Source of the DNA: Xanthobacter aminoxidans | Lineage (GTDB): Bacteria; Pseudomonadota; Alphaproteobacteria; Rhizobiales; Xanthobacteraceae | NCBI RefSeq assembly: GCF_023571765.1 | Contig: NZ_JAMJXC010000004.1 | Span: 62,001 to 126,000 of the forward strand | DNA: 64,000 nt | Reading direction: 5' to 3' | In this document: positions 46,022-55,711 of the stretch, piece by piece | How positions within the stretch are numbered: position 1 is the first letter of the stretch | How the letters are laid out: each line of letters opens with the position of its first letter | The notes under the pieces: model-generated | The model's input: only the letters and a program-made list of their open reading frames with translations | What the model was told of the DNA's origin: nothing | Database searches by the model: none | Translations under genes and position numbers: made by a program

Positions 46022-49000
46022 CTATCGAGTCGGTGGCGTTCCGGTCGAATCGCGGAATTCGAAGATCTTGCGCAGGAAGCCCGGCGCCACGGCCGAGATG
46101 GGGTTGATGCGCAGGGTCGGACCGGTGGACAGCGGGCCGACGACCTCGAAGGTCACGCCCACCAGGCCCTCGTTGGGCCCGCCGCCGAGGAACAGGCCGA
46201 TGACCGGAAGCTTGGAGAAGATGTTGTTGAGGGCGTAGGCCGGCACGAAGGTGCCGCGCATGTTGATGCGGTCGGCGGCGAAATCCAGCGAACCGTCGAA
46301 GGTCGCGCCCACGGAGGGGCCCCAGATGGCGCCTTCCTTGAAGACGATCTTGCCGGTGGAGCGGGAGAACTGGGCCTGCGCCTTCTCGAAGGCGGCGGTG
46401 CCGTTCTCGATGCGGCCGGAGCTGTCGCGGGCGGCGCTGGAGAGGCGCTCGAGGCCGGGCTCGCCCTTGATGGAGAAGTCACTCAGGTGCAGCACGCCTT
46501 CCTGCGGCGTGTTGTCGCTGCGCGGGGGGTCAACCACCAGCCACGCCTCGCCGCCCTGCATCTTGGCGTAGATGTCTAGGAAGCGGAACAGCGCGCCAGC
46601 GTCCGAGGTGGTGATCTGCAGCGCCCGCTCGCGGCCCTGCCAGGTGCGCATCTCGCCGGCCACCGTGCCGTCCCGACCCGTCTTGGCGGTGAGGGTGAAA
46701 TCCCGCATCTCGACGCCGCGCCGCGTAGTGGAGAGATCGAACTGGCGCAGCACCTCGCCGTTGTTGCCGGTAAGCGCACCGATGCGCGCCTCCACGTCCA
46801 CGTCCTGCGACTTGCGCTTGTCGGTGGGGGGGCCGCTGACGAGGCTTTTCATGATGCCGCGGGCATCCATCACCTCGCCGGTGATGCGGATCTTCAGCAC
46901 CGATCCGACACGCTCCGCCTTGGCCGAGGCCTTGTCACCGTCGGAGAGCTGGAAGGTCGGGAAGTTCGCGCCCATCAGGTCGCCGCTGTCGGCCAGCTCG
47001 ATGTTGCCCTTGAGTAGGGTGCCCGAGCCGTCGATCACCATGTCGTCGAGGCGGACGGAGTTGCCCTTGTCGTTCACGGTGAAGCGCGCCTTGAGCGGCT
47101 TGCCGGCGGGCTTGCTGAGGCCGGGAATGAGATCGGCGATCCGCGCCTGGGTCAGGTCGCCTTCGATGCTCGCCCGCGTGTCCTTGTTGTTGGTGGTGCC
47201 CACCACCCGCACGCCCACGGGGCCGCTGACGCCGGGAATGTCCACGCCCAGCTTGCCGCGGGCGGCATCGTCGAGGGTGGCGGAGACGCGGATGTCCGAA
47301 TCGGCCACGTCCTTCTTCTTCTCGTACTCGAAGGCGAGCGGCGCCCCGGCGAGCTTGCCCTCGCCGCGCAGAACGATGCCGGCGGGCGAGGCGAACGCCT
47401 TCACCGTCGCGCCCTCCAGCCTCTGGCCGCGGAACACCTTGTCCACGCCGAAGTCGGTGAGGTTCGCCTCCAGCGAATAGTCGAGATCCTCCGGCAGCGG
47501 CACCTTGCGGAAGATCATGTTCACCTGCAGCAGCGCCGAGAGGCGGCCGCGCGTGGTGGAGGGATCGAAGGCGGTGCCCTGCGGCCCCTTCAGGGGCTCC
47601 ATGCCCAGCACTTCGATGCCGGCGTCGGCGGGGCCGTTGAAATTCACCCGGATCTGCGCGGAGGGCTCGCGCGGGAAATAATCGGGAATCAGCATCACGC
47701 CGTCACTCACCGCGATCTTGCGGTTCTGCGGCGTCACCACTGTGCCGTCGGGCATGGTGATGCGCACCGAGCGGCCGGTGACGAGGATGGCGAGGCTGGA
47801 ATTGGTGATGGGCGGCAGTCCCTTCACCGGCCGGATCGTCACGCCCTTGCCGGTGATGGTGAAGCGCACGCCGTCCTCAGGCAGCGGCACCTGCTTCTGG
47901 CCGATGAGGTCGAGCGGCAGCTTCACCGCGACCGCGATGCCTTCCGCCGTGCCGCCGGAGACGTTCTCCACCGCGAACTGACGGGCGGGAGGCGCAATGT
48001 TCACCGGCCAGAAGCGCTTCACCGTCGCCACCGGCATGGGAGAGGCGACGCCGTCGAACTTCAGGTAAGGGATCGGTACGCCGAAATCGAACAGCGCCGT
48101 GAAGCTGAAGCTGGCGGTGGAGGCGCCCAGCAGGCCCTGGTCCACCACGATCTGGCGGCTGGGCGGATCGAACCGGCCGGACACGTCCACCTTGGTGATG
48201 ACGAGGGGCGGCTCGGGCATCTCTGGCCCCTGAAACACGACCTGCTTCGGCCCCATCTGGAACGGCCACGGTTCCTGCGCCTTGGCCGGCACGCGGATCT
48301 CACCCGCCAGCTCGATGATGTTCTGGCTCTTCACCGCCTCGATGGGAGCGACCACGATCACACGCCGCGCCACATCCAGCTTGGCCACGATGCGGGCGCG
48401 GTCGATGACGAAGCGCTCTTCCGGGTCCTCGCCACTGCCGAGGGCGCCGGCGCCGAGATCGAGGCTCGCATCCGCGGACGTGAGCGCGCCGTCGAGGGCG
48501 AGGCGGGCGGAGAAGGAGGCGTTGAGGGGGGTGTCGATATAGAAGCGCCGCTGGTCCTGCACGAAGGCGTGCAGCAGGTCGCGGGTCGAGACGTTCCGGA
48601 TGGCCACGTCCATGGCGCGCTCGCCATTGCTGACCGGGCTGATGCGCGCGACAGCGGTGGCGACGCCCTGCGGCGACTGGGTGGTGAAGGTCAGCACCGC
48701 ACCGCCACCCGGCGGCCGCGCGAGCCGGACGCTCATGTGCTGGAAGACGATTCGGCGGCCGGCGCCCTCGTTCTCCACGATCACGGTGCCGTCCTTGAGG
48801 CCCACGTCCGCGAGCGCGCCGCCGTCGAAGCCGGCGGTTTCGAGGTCCGCCATCCAGCGGGCAAGCGCGACGGGCTTGAGCGGATCGAAATCCGCGCCAG
48901 CGGCATCGGCGGCCTGTTGCGCCTTGTCCGGCGGCGAGGCAGGAGCGGAGGCCGGGGTCGCAGTCTGGGATGCAGCGGGTGCCGCCGCGGAGCGGGCGGT

Positions 49001-49525
49001 GGAGCTGGCGGGGATCGCCTTGGCGCCGCGGCCGGTAGCCACCGCCACCTGACCGGTCGGGGCGATTCGCACCGTCATTTCCGCGCCCACGAGGTCGATG
49101 CGCCGCGCCTTGGGCATGAGCGAGAGGATGGAGCCTTCCAGTTCCACCTCGGCGCTCGGTGCGCTGGCGACGAGCTGGCCGTCGGGGCCGGTGACGCGGA
49201 TGTCGTGGACCACTACGGCAGTGGCGCCATGGCCCACCGTCTCCATGGTGGTGGCGCCGATGCTGACTTGGTGGCCTCCACCGATGCGCTCCTCCAGCGC
49301 CCGCTCGATATAGGGCGTGGCGAGGTTGGCGGTGACCATGCCGGTGGCGATGAGCGCGTAAAGGGTGACGGCAGCGACGCCGCCGAGGGCGATCAGGACG
49401 AGGCACAGGCCGGTAAAAAGGCGCGCGGCACGGCTGCGCGGCGTCAGCGCACCGACAATGCCCCGGAAGCGGGACCGCTTAGGCTCGCGCCGCGCCCCCG
49501 CCGGCCTCTCCTGCCGAAACTCCAT
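46022..49525 (-). CDS. Large AsmA/YhdP-like (DUF3971) envelope protein
   Basis: A 1167-residue protein with one N-terminal membrane segment (about 35-62) and a long periplasmic, beta-rich remainder. Opening ATPYIERALEERIGGGHQV-like region and the AsmA-type C-terminal section (about 930-1130, with FLDIYAKMQGGEAWLVV and the GTIVFKEG-like strand) match AsmA_2/DUF3971. A Pro/Ala/Ser low-complexity patch lies at about 170-215. YhdP and relatives are thought to move phospholipids to the outer membrane. It is divergent from the peroxiredoxin gene at 49785. Confidence 0.85.
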   Translation of the reverse strand: MEFRQERPAGARREPKRSRFRGIVGALTPRSRAARLFTGLCLVLIALGGVAAVTLYALIATGMVTANLATPYIERALEERIGGGHQVSIGATTMETVGHGATAVVVHDIRVTGPDGQLVASAPSAEVELEGSILSLMPKARRIDLVGAEMTVRIAPTGQVAVATGRGAKAIPASSTARSAAAPAASQTATPASAPASPPDKAQQAADAAGADFDPLKPVALARWMADLETAGFDGGALADVGLKDGTVIVENEGAGRRIVFQHMSVRLARPPGGGAVLTFTTQSPQGVATAVARISPVSNGERAMDVAIRNVSTRDLLHAFVQDQRRFYIDTPLNASFSARLALDGALTSADASLDLGAGALGSGEDPEERFVIDRARIVAKLDVARRVIVVAPIEAVKSQNIIELAGEIRVPAKAQEPWPFQMGPKQVVFQGPEMPEPPLVITKVDVSGRFDPPSRQIVVDQGLLGASTASFSFTALFDFGVPIPYLKFDGVASPMPVATVKRFWPVNIAPPARQFAVENVSGGTAEGIAVAVKLPLDLIGQKQVPLPEDGVRFTITGKGVTIRPVKGLPPITNSSLAILVTGRSVRITMPDGTVVTPQNRKIAVSDGVMLIPDYFPREPSAQIRVNFNGPADAGIEVLGMEPLKGPQGTAFDPSTTRGRLSALLQVNMIFRKVPLPEDLDYSLEANLTDFGVDKVFRGQRLEGATVKAFASPAGIVLRGEGKLAGAPLAFEYEKKKDVADSDIRVSATLDDAARGKLGVDIPGVSGPVGVRVVGTTNNKDTRASIEGDLTQARIADLIPGLSKPAGKPLKARFTVNDKGNSVRLDDMVIDGSGTLLKGNIELADSGDLMGANFPTFQLSDGDKASAKAERVGSVLKIRITGEVMDARGIMKSLVSGPPTDKRKSQDVDVEARIGALTGNNGEVLRQFDLSTTRRGVEMRDFTLTAKTGRDGTVAGEMRTWQGRERALQITTSDAGALFRFLDIYAKMQGGEAWLVVDPPRSDNTPQEGVLHLSDFSIKGEPGLERLSSAARDSSGRIENGTAAFEKAQAQFSRSTGKIVFKEGAIWGPSVGATFDGSLDFAADRINMRGTFVPAYALNNIFSKLPVIGLFLGGGPNEGLVGVTFEVVGPLSTGPTLRINPISAVAPGFLRKIFEFRDSTGTPPTR

Positions 49526-49784
49526 TCCGTCTGGACCTTCCCTCTACCGCTTCGGCCGTTCCCGGCCGTTCGTCCGCAACCCGGCGATGGTCCCGCGGTG
49601 CCCTCCGGAGTGCGCTTCGATTCGCCGCCGGCCCGCAAGAAATGACCCTAACCTGCCCTTGTCTCGTAAAGATGAGGTGGATCAACTCCCTTGATGATAC
49701 CATCTGGCCCAAGAACGCGGCCATCTTGTGGGCTTGCATTTGAGCAGCCCCGTATGGCGCCGAACACGTCGAAAGGAAGGCGGA

Positions 49785-50258
49785 ATGTCCAGTTTCCCGG
49801 AGGTTGGCGCCAAGGCGCCTGCTTTCTCGCTCACCCGTGATGGGGGCGGTACCGTTTCATTGAAGGATTTCAAGGGCCGCAAGCTGGTGGTCTATTTCTA
49901 CCCCAAGGCTGACACGCCCGGCTGCACCAAGGAAGCCATTGCCTTCAACGGCCTGAAGGCGGAATTCGCCGCCGCCGACACCGACATCCTCGGTGTCTCC
50001 GCCGACGAGGTGAAGGCGCAGGACAAGTTCCGCGACAAGTACAGCCTCGGCTTCGCGCTGGGCTCGGACCCCGACAAGGCCATGCTGGAGGCCTATGGCG
50101 TGTGGGTGGAAAAGAGCATGTACGGGCGCAAGTACATGGGCGTCGAGCGCGCCACCCTCCTCATCGGCCGCGACGGCAAGGTGGCGAAGACCTGGCCCAA
50201 GGTGAAAGTGGACGGCCACGCCGCCGAGGTGCTGAAGGCCGCTCAAGAACTGGGCTAA
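49785..50258 (+). CDS. bcp: BCP/PrxQ-type peroxiredoxin (thioredoxin-dependent)
   Basis: A 157-residue peroxiredoxin starting at ATG 49785 (GGAAGG upstream). Peroxidatic Cys47 lies in ADTPGCTKEA. The usual resolving Cys five residues on is Ile here, and no other cysteine exists in the protein, so it must act as a 1-Cys enzyme. An upstream in-frame start (49728) adds non-conserved residues. Confidence 0.93.
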   Translation: MSSFPEVGAKAPAFSLTRDGGGTVSLKDFKGRKLVVYFYPKADTPGCTKEAIAFNGLKAEFAAADTDILGVSADEVKAQDKFRDKYSLGFALGSDPDKAMLEAYGVWVEKSMYGRKYMGVERATLLIGRDGKVAKTWPKVKVDGHAAEVLKAAQELG

Positions 50259-50267
50259 GCCCAGTTC
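50247..50267. terminator. Hairpin between convergent bcp and hmuV
   Basis: GAACTGGGC-TAA-GCCCAGTTC is a perfect 9-bp stem whose loop is the bcp stop codon. A GGGCTGAGCCC dyad follows near 50284. It lies between convergent genes and lacks a T-run, so it is only a probable terminator. Confidence 0.45.
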
Positions 50268-50314
50268 AAAGCTACGCCCACGCTGGGCTGAGCCCGGCTC
50301 CCCCCTGCCTGCCC

Positions 50315-51091
50315 CTACTCAGCCGCCTGCACGTTCTGCGGCAGGATGAAGGGGCCGGGCGGGGCCACCCCGATTCGCAGGCGGATGCCGAAGGCGTCCG
50401 CCAGCACCGGCTCTGTCAGCACCTCCGCCACCGGCCCCGCCGCGCGGACCCGCCCTCCCGCGAGCACCACGATCTCGTCGGCCACCATGGCGGCAAGGTT
50501 CAGGTCGTGCAGCACCGCCAGCACGCCCCCGCCCGCATCCGCATGGGCGCGGGCAATGTTGAGCACGGTGAGCTGGTGGGCGAGATCGAGGCTGGCGGTG
50601 GGCTCGTCGAGGAAGAGATAGCCCGGTGCATCCGGCTTTCCCGCATCCAGCTGGGCGAGAATGCGGGCGAGCTGCACCCGCTGCCGCTCGCCGCCCGACA
50701 GGCTGTCATAGCGCCGGTCGGCGAAGCCGGGCAGGTCCACCCGCGCCAGCAGGCGCAGGATGCGGGCGCGGTCATGCCCCTCCCCCGCCATGAGGCCGGC
50801 GGTGATGACCTCGGCGGCGGTGAACGGAAAGGCCACCTCCGCCGCCTGCGGCAGCACCGCCCGGCGCCGCGCCAGTTCCAGCGGCCGCATGTCATGGATG
50901 GAGATACCGTCCAGCGTCACCCGCCCGGTGGCGAGCCGATGCTCGCCGGACATGGCCTTGAGCAGGGTGGACTTGCCGGCGCCGTTCGGCCCTACCAGCA
51001 CAGTGACGCGCCCCGGCCGAACGGTGAGGCTCGCGCCATCCACGAGGCGACGGCCGGAAGCAGTGACGGTGACATTCTCTGCGCGATACAT
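50315..51091 (-). CDS. hmuV: Haem ABC transporter ATP-binding protein
   Basis: A 258-residue ATPase: Walker A LVGPNGAGKST, signature LSGGERQRVQLARIL, Walker B YLFLDEPTASLD. The FecE/HmuV subtype is indicated by VLPQAAEVAFPFTAAEVITA (about 78-97), typical of HmuV. Start at 51091, two nt after hmuU. It powers haem import into the cytoplasm with HmuT and HmuU. Confidence 0.94.
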   Translation of the reverse strand: MYRAENVTVTASGRRLVDGASLTVRPGRVTVLVGPNGAGKSTLLKAMSGEHRLATGRVTLDGISIHDMRPLELARRRAVLPQAAEVAFPFTAAEVITAGLMAGEGHDRARILRLLARVDLPGFADRRYDSLSGGERQRVQLARILAQLDAGKPDAPGYLFLDEPTASLDLAHQLTVLNIARAHADAGGGVLAVLHDLNLAAMVADEIVVLAGGRVRAAGPVAEVLTEPVLADAFGIRLRIGVAPPGPFILPQNVQAAE

Positions 51092-51093
51092 GC

Positions 51094-52179
51094 TCACCCC
51101 ACGAAGGCGCGACGCTTCAGCAGCAGCCACAGGAAGAAAGGCGCGCCCACCAGAGCGGTGACGACGCCCAGCGGCAGTTCGGCGGGCGCCGCGATCATGC
51201 GGGCGAGGATGTCCGCGCCGAGCAGCACCGCCGCTCCGAGCAGCGCCGAGGCCGGCACCAGCGCGCGGTGGGACGGCCCGATCACCAGCCGCGCGAGATG
51301 CGGCACCACCAGCCCGACGAAGCCGACGACACCGGTGGCCGCCACCGCAGCCCCCACCCCCGCCGCGACGGCGACGACGGCGGTGCGCTTCAGTCGCTCC
51401 ACGCTGACGCCCGCGTGAAACGCCTCCGCCTCGCCCAGCGCCAGCGCATCGAGCCCGCGGGCGAGGCCGACGGCGATGGCCAGCAGCCCCAGCACGAAGG
51501 GCGCGGCCAGCGCCGCCTTCATCCAAGTGGCGCCGCCGAGGCTGCCGAGGGTCCAGAACAGGAAATCCCGCGTCTGCTGTTCGGAGGCGAGGAACACCAT
51601 CACCCCCGTGCCGGCGCTCGCTAGCGCGCCCAGCGCGAGACCTGCAAAGAGCAGCGTCGCCACCGAAGTGCGCCCGTCATGCTCCGCGAGCCGCGCGATG
51701 ACGAGGGTGGTGACGAGCCCTCCTGCGAAAGCGGCGAGCGGCAGCCCGACCACCTGCAGCGGCTGCGGCAGCAAGGCGACGAGCGGCGCGCCGAACACGA
51801 CGAACGCCACCGCCGCCAGCGCGGCCCCCGGCGCCACGCCCACGAGGCTGGGATCGGCGAGCGGATTGCGGAACACGCCCTGCATCAGCGCCCCCGCCAC
51901 GGCCATGCCCGAGCCGGCCAGCGCGCCGACGAGCGCGCGGGGCAGGCGCACGTCCAGCACCACGATGCGCTCGCGCAGGGAGCCGGCCGGCGCCGCGCCG
52001 GTGATCCAGTCCCACAGCACGGCGAACACCCGGCCGGGGGCGATGGTGAAGGGTCCGATGGCGAGCGCGCCCACGAAGGCCGCAACCGCCAGCACAGCGA
52101 ACAGGGTCAGCCCCGCCGTCACCGGACGCCCGCGCGTTCCCGCCTCCGCCGTGGCCATGGCAATGCCTTCCATGCTCAT
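51094..52179 (-). CDS. hmuU: Haem ABC transporter permease
   Basis: A 361-residue FecCD-type permease with about ten helices. Motifs: RLPRALVGALAGSGMAVAGA (about 94-113), GVFRNPLADPSLVGVAPGAAL-like stretch and GFVGLVVPHLARLVIG. The start overlaps the hmuT stop (ATGA); internal ATG codons at about 52173 and 52158 are alternatives. Part of hmuTUV. Confidence 0.94.
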   Translation of the reverse strand: MSMEGIAMATAEAGTRGRPVTAGLTLFAVLAVAAFVGALAIGPFTIAPGRVFAVLWDWITGAAPAGSLRERIVVLDVRLPRALVGALAGSGMAVAGALMQGVFRNPLADPSLVGVAPGAALAAVAFVVFGAPLVALLPQPLQVVGLPLAAFAGGLVTTLVIARLAEHDGRTSVATLLFAGLALGALASAGTGVMVFLASEQQTRDFLFWTLGSLGGATWMKAALAAPFVLGLLAIAVGLARGLDALALGEAEAFHAGVSVERLKRTAVVAVAAGVGAAVAATGVVGFVGLVVPHLARLVIGPSHRALVPASALLGAAVLLGADILARMIAAPAELPLGVVTALVGAPFFLWLLLKRRAFVG

Positions 52180-53135
52180 TGGTCCGGCTCCGTGCTCCAG
52201 GGTCGGGCCGGCAGCTCCGGCAGCTTCGCGCCCGGGTGCAGCGCCGCCGCGAGATCGCGCGCCGCGCGCGGGGTGCGGGGGCCGAAGCCGAGCAGATAGG
52301 AGCCGGGCAGCGCCACGAGGCGCTTATCCCGCGCGGCGGGTGTTCCGGCGAAGGCGGGCAGCGCGAAGACGGTGGCAGCATCGAGCACCTGCCCGCCGCC
52401 GCGCATCACCACCACCGCCTCCGGCTCCGCCGACATGGCGGCCTCATCCAGCGCCGGCTTGAAACCCTTGATCTCAGCCATGGCATTGGTGAGGCCCGCG
52501 AGTTTCAGAATGGCGTCGGCGCTGGTGTCCGAGCCGCCCACCACCGCCGCGCCGCCCGAGGCGGAGAGCACGAACACCGCGCGCGGCCGCTCCGGCAGCA
52601 CCTTCACCATGGCATCGAGGGCGGCGAAGTCGTCGGAGACCTCTGCGGCGAGCGCCCTGCCCTTTTCCTCCGCGCCCACCGCCTTGGCCACAGCCGCGAT
52701 CTTGTGCAGCACCGCCTCCCTGTCGTGCCCGTCCGGAATGACGACCACGGGCACCGAGGCCTGCTTCAGCACCTCCATGGTGGAGGGCGGCCCGGCGCCT
52801 TCCATGGCGAGGATCAGCGTGGGCCCCACCGAGAGCACGCCCTCCGGCGACAGGGCGCGGGCATAGCCCACATCCGGCAACGCGCGGGCAGCGGCGGGGT
52901 AGCGGCTGGTCTGGTCCACCGCCACCACGCGATCACCCATGCCGAGCGCGAACAGGATCTCGTTCACCGCGCCGCCGATGGAGACGATGCGCAGCGGCGA
53001 AGCCTGCGGCTGGGCCGCAGCAACACGCGGCGCAAGGCCGGCGACGGCAAGAAGGGCAGCGACGACCACGCCAAGGCTGACAAGACGCGCCGCAAGACGG
53101 CACGCGCGGATAGCTTTCTGACGCCGGATCAACAT
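52176..53135 (-). CDS. hmuT: Periplasmic haem-binding protein
   Basis: A 319-residue type III binding protein with a signal region ending near RVAAAQPQ (about 42). Motifs RIVSIGGAVNEILFALG (about 49-65) and GVLSVGPTLIL, and the C-terminal GPRTPRAARDLAAALHPG are standard for HmuT. It delivers haem from the outer-membrane receptor, encoded divergently, to HmuUV. Confidence 0.92.
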   Translation of the reverse strand: MLIRRQKAIRACRLAARLVSLGVVVAALLAVAGLAPRVAAAQPQASPLRIVSIGGAVNEILFALGMGDRVVAVDQTSRYPAAARALPDVGYARALSPEGVLSVGPTLILAMEGAGPPSTMEVLKQASVPVVVIPDGHDREAVLHKIAAVAKAVGAEEKGRALAAEVSDDFAALDAMVKVLPERPRAVFVLSASGGAAVVGGSDTSADAILKLAGLTNAMAEIKGFKPALDEAAMSAEPEAVVVMRGGGQVLDAATVFALPAFAGTPAARDKRLVALPGSYLLGFGPRTPRAARDLAAALHPGAKLPELPARPWSTEPDQ

Positions 53136-53462
53136 GGAATTAGAGCAACTCCATTTTCTGATGGCGAGTCTTCATGAGACCGATTCGCCTCTATTTTATT
53201 TATTCCAATATCGAACGGGCACATATCTACGTGCCAGACACGCAACAGTCTCTGACGTTATTTCAGTTCATTGGCAAGTTGGATGTATTCTTCTTGACGC
53301 TTCCATGGCGCGACGGTAGCCAAATCGTGTCAGGCAAGACGCCTGCTCAGGACATCGCCCGCGCAGGAAATCGCCTGCTCAGGCAGCACGCCTGCGGCCC
53401 GCCACGTCCCCGGTCTCCGGATCGACGCCAGCCAGCCTCCGAACATCAGCCGGGAGAGGATT
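53136..53462. promoter_or_regulatory. Divergent hmuT / haem receptor promoter region
   Basis: This 327-bp region is strikingly AT-richer from 53140 to 53300 than its surroundings and must contain both promoters. A GGCAC-N8-GTGCC dyad lies at about 53219-53236. A direct repeat GCCTGCTCAGG occurs at 53341-53351 and 53373-53383, near the receptor start. No clear Fur, RirA or Irr box was found by eye, though iron control is expected. Confidence 0.55.
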
Positions 53463-55670
53463 ATGGCGGGAGAACCGCAGCGCATTGCCGTGTTCAAGGG
53501 CGAAGGGCATCGCCGCGGGAAAGAGGCGCTGCTCGCGGGCGTCGCGCTCTGCGCCGTCCTCATGGCCACGCCCTTACGCGCCCAGAGCGCACCTGAGGCC
53601 GGCGCGACCGACGACACGACGACCATCTCTCTCGACACCATCACGGTGGCCGCCAGCTTCACGGAAGAGCGCGCCATCGATGCGCTGGCCGCCATCAGCG
53701 TGGTGCGCCCGGACGATCTCGAACAGCTGATGCCGTCGCGGACGCAGGACGTCTTCTTCGGAATGCCGGGCACCACCGTCATCCAGAACGGCAATTCCAC
53801 GCAGGCCTCCATCAACATCCGCGGCATGGAGGACTACGGCCGCGTCGCGGTGTTCGTCGACGGCGCGCGGCAGAACTTCACCCAGCTCGGCCACGGCACC
53901 GGCGCCGGCTCCTTCTTCCTTGAGCCGGGGCTGCTGGCGGACGTGGACGTGGTGCGCGGCCCAGTGGCCAACATCTACGGCTCCGGCGCCATCGGCGGCG
54001 TGGTGACCTTCCGCACCAAGGACGCCAACGACATCATCAGGCCCGGCCAGACCTGGGGCGTGGAATCCGGCGGGGAATTCGGCTCCAACGGGCCGATGGG
54101 CTACGCCGCCCTGTTCGCGGCGGCGAAGGTGAACCCGAACATCGACCTGTTCTTCGGCGGTACCTACCGCTCGCAGGGCGACTATACGGACGGCAACGGC
54201 AACGAGGTGCCCGGCACCGGCTCGGATATCTGGACCGGCATCGCCAAGCTCACCTTCCGGCCGGCCGACCACCATGAGGTGAAGATCACCGGCCTCAACT
54301 ATGATGCCGACTACACCACCTACAACGCCGCGCTGGTGAACAACGACATCCCCGCCGGCTCCACCCAGTACGGCACCACCGTTCTCAACCAGACCCTGAC
54401 GGCGAGCTGGAACTACACCAACCCCGACGACAACATTTTCGACTGGCGCAGCCAGATCTACTGGAACCGGGTGAAGCAGAGCCAGCTGAAGGTGGCGGGC
54501 ACGCCCAGCTCCATCACCGGCTCCATCGGCGACCCCCGCTATTTCACCATCGACACGCTGGGATTCGACCTCAACAACACCTCGCGCTTCACCTTCGCCG
54601 ACATCCGCAACGCCATCACCATCGGCGGCGACTATTTCTACGACGACGTGGACAATATCGACAATTACGGCTTCGGCGACGGCTACAACCCGTCCGGCGA
54701 GCGGGGAGTGGGTGGTGCCTTCATCCAGTGGAAGGCCAATTATTCGACCTGGTTCGAGGCCATCGGCGCGCTGCGCTACGACACCTATAATCTCAGCGGA
54801 GACGGCGTTTCTACCAGCGGCGACCATCTCTCGCCCAAGATCACGGTGGGCCTCACGCCCTGGCAGTGGGTGACGCTCTATGGCACCTTCGCGGAAGGCT
54901 ATCGCGCGCCGGCCGTCACCGAGACGCTGGTGAACGGCGCGCACCCGCCGAACATTCCGCTGGTCTTCTGCCCGGATGGCAGCTTCGGCGTGTTCTGCTT
55001 CGTGCCGAACCCGTATCTCCGGCCGGAAATCGGCAAGAACAAGGAAATCGGCCTGAACTTGCGGTTCGACGACATCTTCACCAAGGGGGACAAGTTCCGC
55101 GCCAAGGCCAACGTCTACCAGAACGACGTGGAGGACTATATCGAGCTGGTGGGCTACGACCGGACGCCGTTCGGCAGCTTCGCCAACTACCAGTATCAGA
55201 ACATCGCCAACGCCCGCCTGCGCGGCTTCGAGTTCGAGAGCAATTACGACGCCGGCCTCTGGTTCGCGGGCTTCAATGCCACCGTGTCCGAGGGCGAGAA
55301 CACCAACAACGGCCAGCCCCTCGCCAACGTGATGCCCAACAACATCGCCGCGACGCTGGGCGCCCGCTTCTTCGAGAACAAGCTCACCGTCTCGGTGCGC
55401 TGGCAGTGGGTGGCGGCGAAGACCGCGGCCGACCTGCCGGCCGATTCCCCCTACGCGGCGACGCCGAGCTTCAACCTCGTGAACGTCTATCTCGGCTACC
55501 AGCCGGACCCGAACGTGCTCGCCCAGCTCTCCGTTGAGAACCTCTTCAACGAGCAGTACGTTCAGTACCAGCAGTTCCTGCCGAGCGCCGGCATCACCGC
55601 GAAGGCCGGCCTCAAGTTCAAGATCGGCGCCGAGACCATCGCGGCGGCGACGCCCTACCCGGTCAAATAG
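53463..55670 (+). CDS. hmuR: TonB-dependent haem receptor
   Basis: A 735-residue outer-membrane receptor. A signal peptide (about residues 20-41, ending TPLRAQ) precedes a TonB-box/plug region (ISVVRPDDLEQLMPSRTQDV, INIRGMEDYGRVAVFVDGAR, VANIYGSGAIGGVV). The barrel holds the haem-receptor motif in variant form: YRAP (about 480) then NPYLRPE, with His and Tyr candidates around it. The barrel ends with typical strands. It faces hmuTUV and is followed by a haem-degrading enzyme gene, so haem is the likely ligand. Confidence 0.92.
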   Translation: MAGEPQRIAVFKGEGHRRGKEALLAGVALCAVLMATPLRAQSAPEAGATDDTTTISLDTITVAASFTEERAIDALAAISVVRPDDLEQLMPSRTQDVFFGMPGTTVIQNGNSTQASINIRGMEDYGRVAVFVDGARQNFTQLGHGTGAGSFFLEPGLLADVDVVRGPVANIYGSGAIGGVVTFRTKDANDIIRPGQTWGVESGGEFGSNGPMGYAALFAAAKVNPNIDLFFGGTYRSQGDYTDGNGNEVPGTGSDIWTGIAKLTFRPADHHEVKITGLNYDADYTTYNAALVNNDIPAGSTQYGTTVLNQTLTASWNYTNPDDNIFDWRSQIYWNRVKQSQLKVAGTPSSITGSIGDPRYFTIDTLGFDLNNTSRFTFADIRNAITIGGDYFYDDVDNIDNYGFGDGYNPSGERGVGGAFIQWKANYSTWFEAIGALRYDTYNLSGDGVSTSGDHLSPKITVGLTPWQWVTLYGTFAEGYRAPAVTETLVNGAHPPNIPLVFCPDGSFGVFCFVPNPYLRPEIGKNKEIGLNLRFDDIFTKGDKFRAKANVYQNDVEDYIELVGYDRTPFGSFANYQYQNIANARLRGFEFESNYDAGLWFAGFNATVSEGENTNNGQPLANVMPNNIAATLGARFFENKLTVSVRWQWVAAKTAADLPADSPYAATPSFNLVNVYLGYQPDPNVLAQLSVENLFNEQYVQYQQFLPSAGITAKAGLKFKIGAETIAAATPYPVK

Positions 55671-55711
55671 GCGGCCGGCTACCTTTCCCATTGCCCATAC
55701 GGAGTGACGAG

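Noticed and set aside
53140-53180. Possible Irr-type (ICE) box near the hmuT start (ATTAGAGCAACTCC)
   Set aside because: Only loosely resembles the consensus and lacks a proper dyad, so it is not called.
53134-53319. Small open frame (61 codons) in the hmuT/receptor gap
   Set aside because: No good ribosome site, overlaps the hmuT start and presumed promoters, no HemP/HmuP-like motif.
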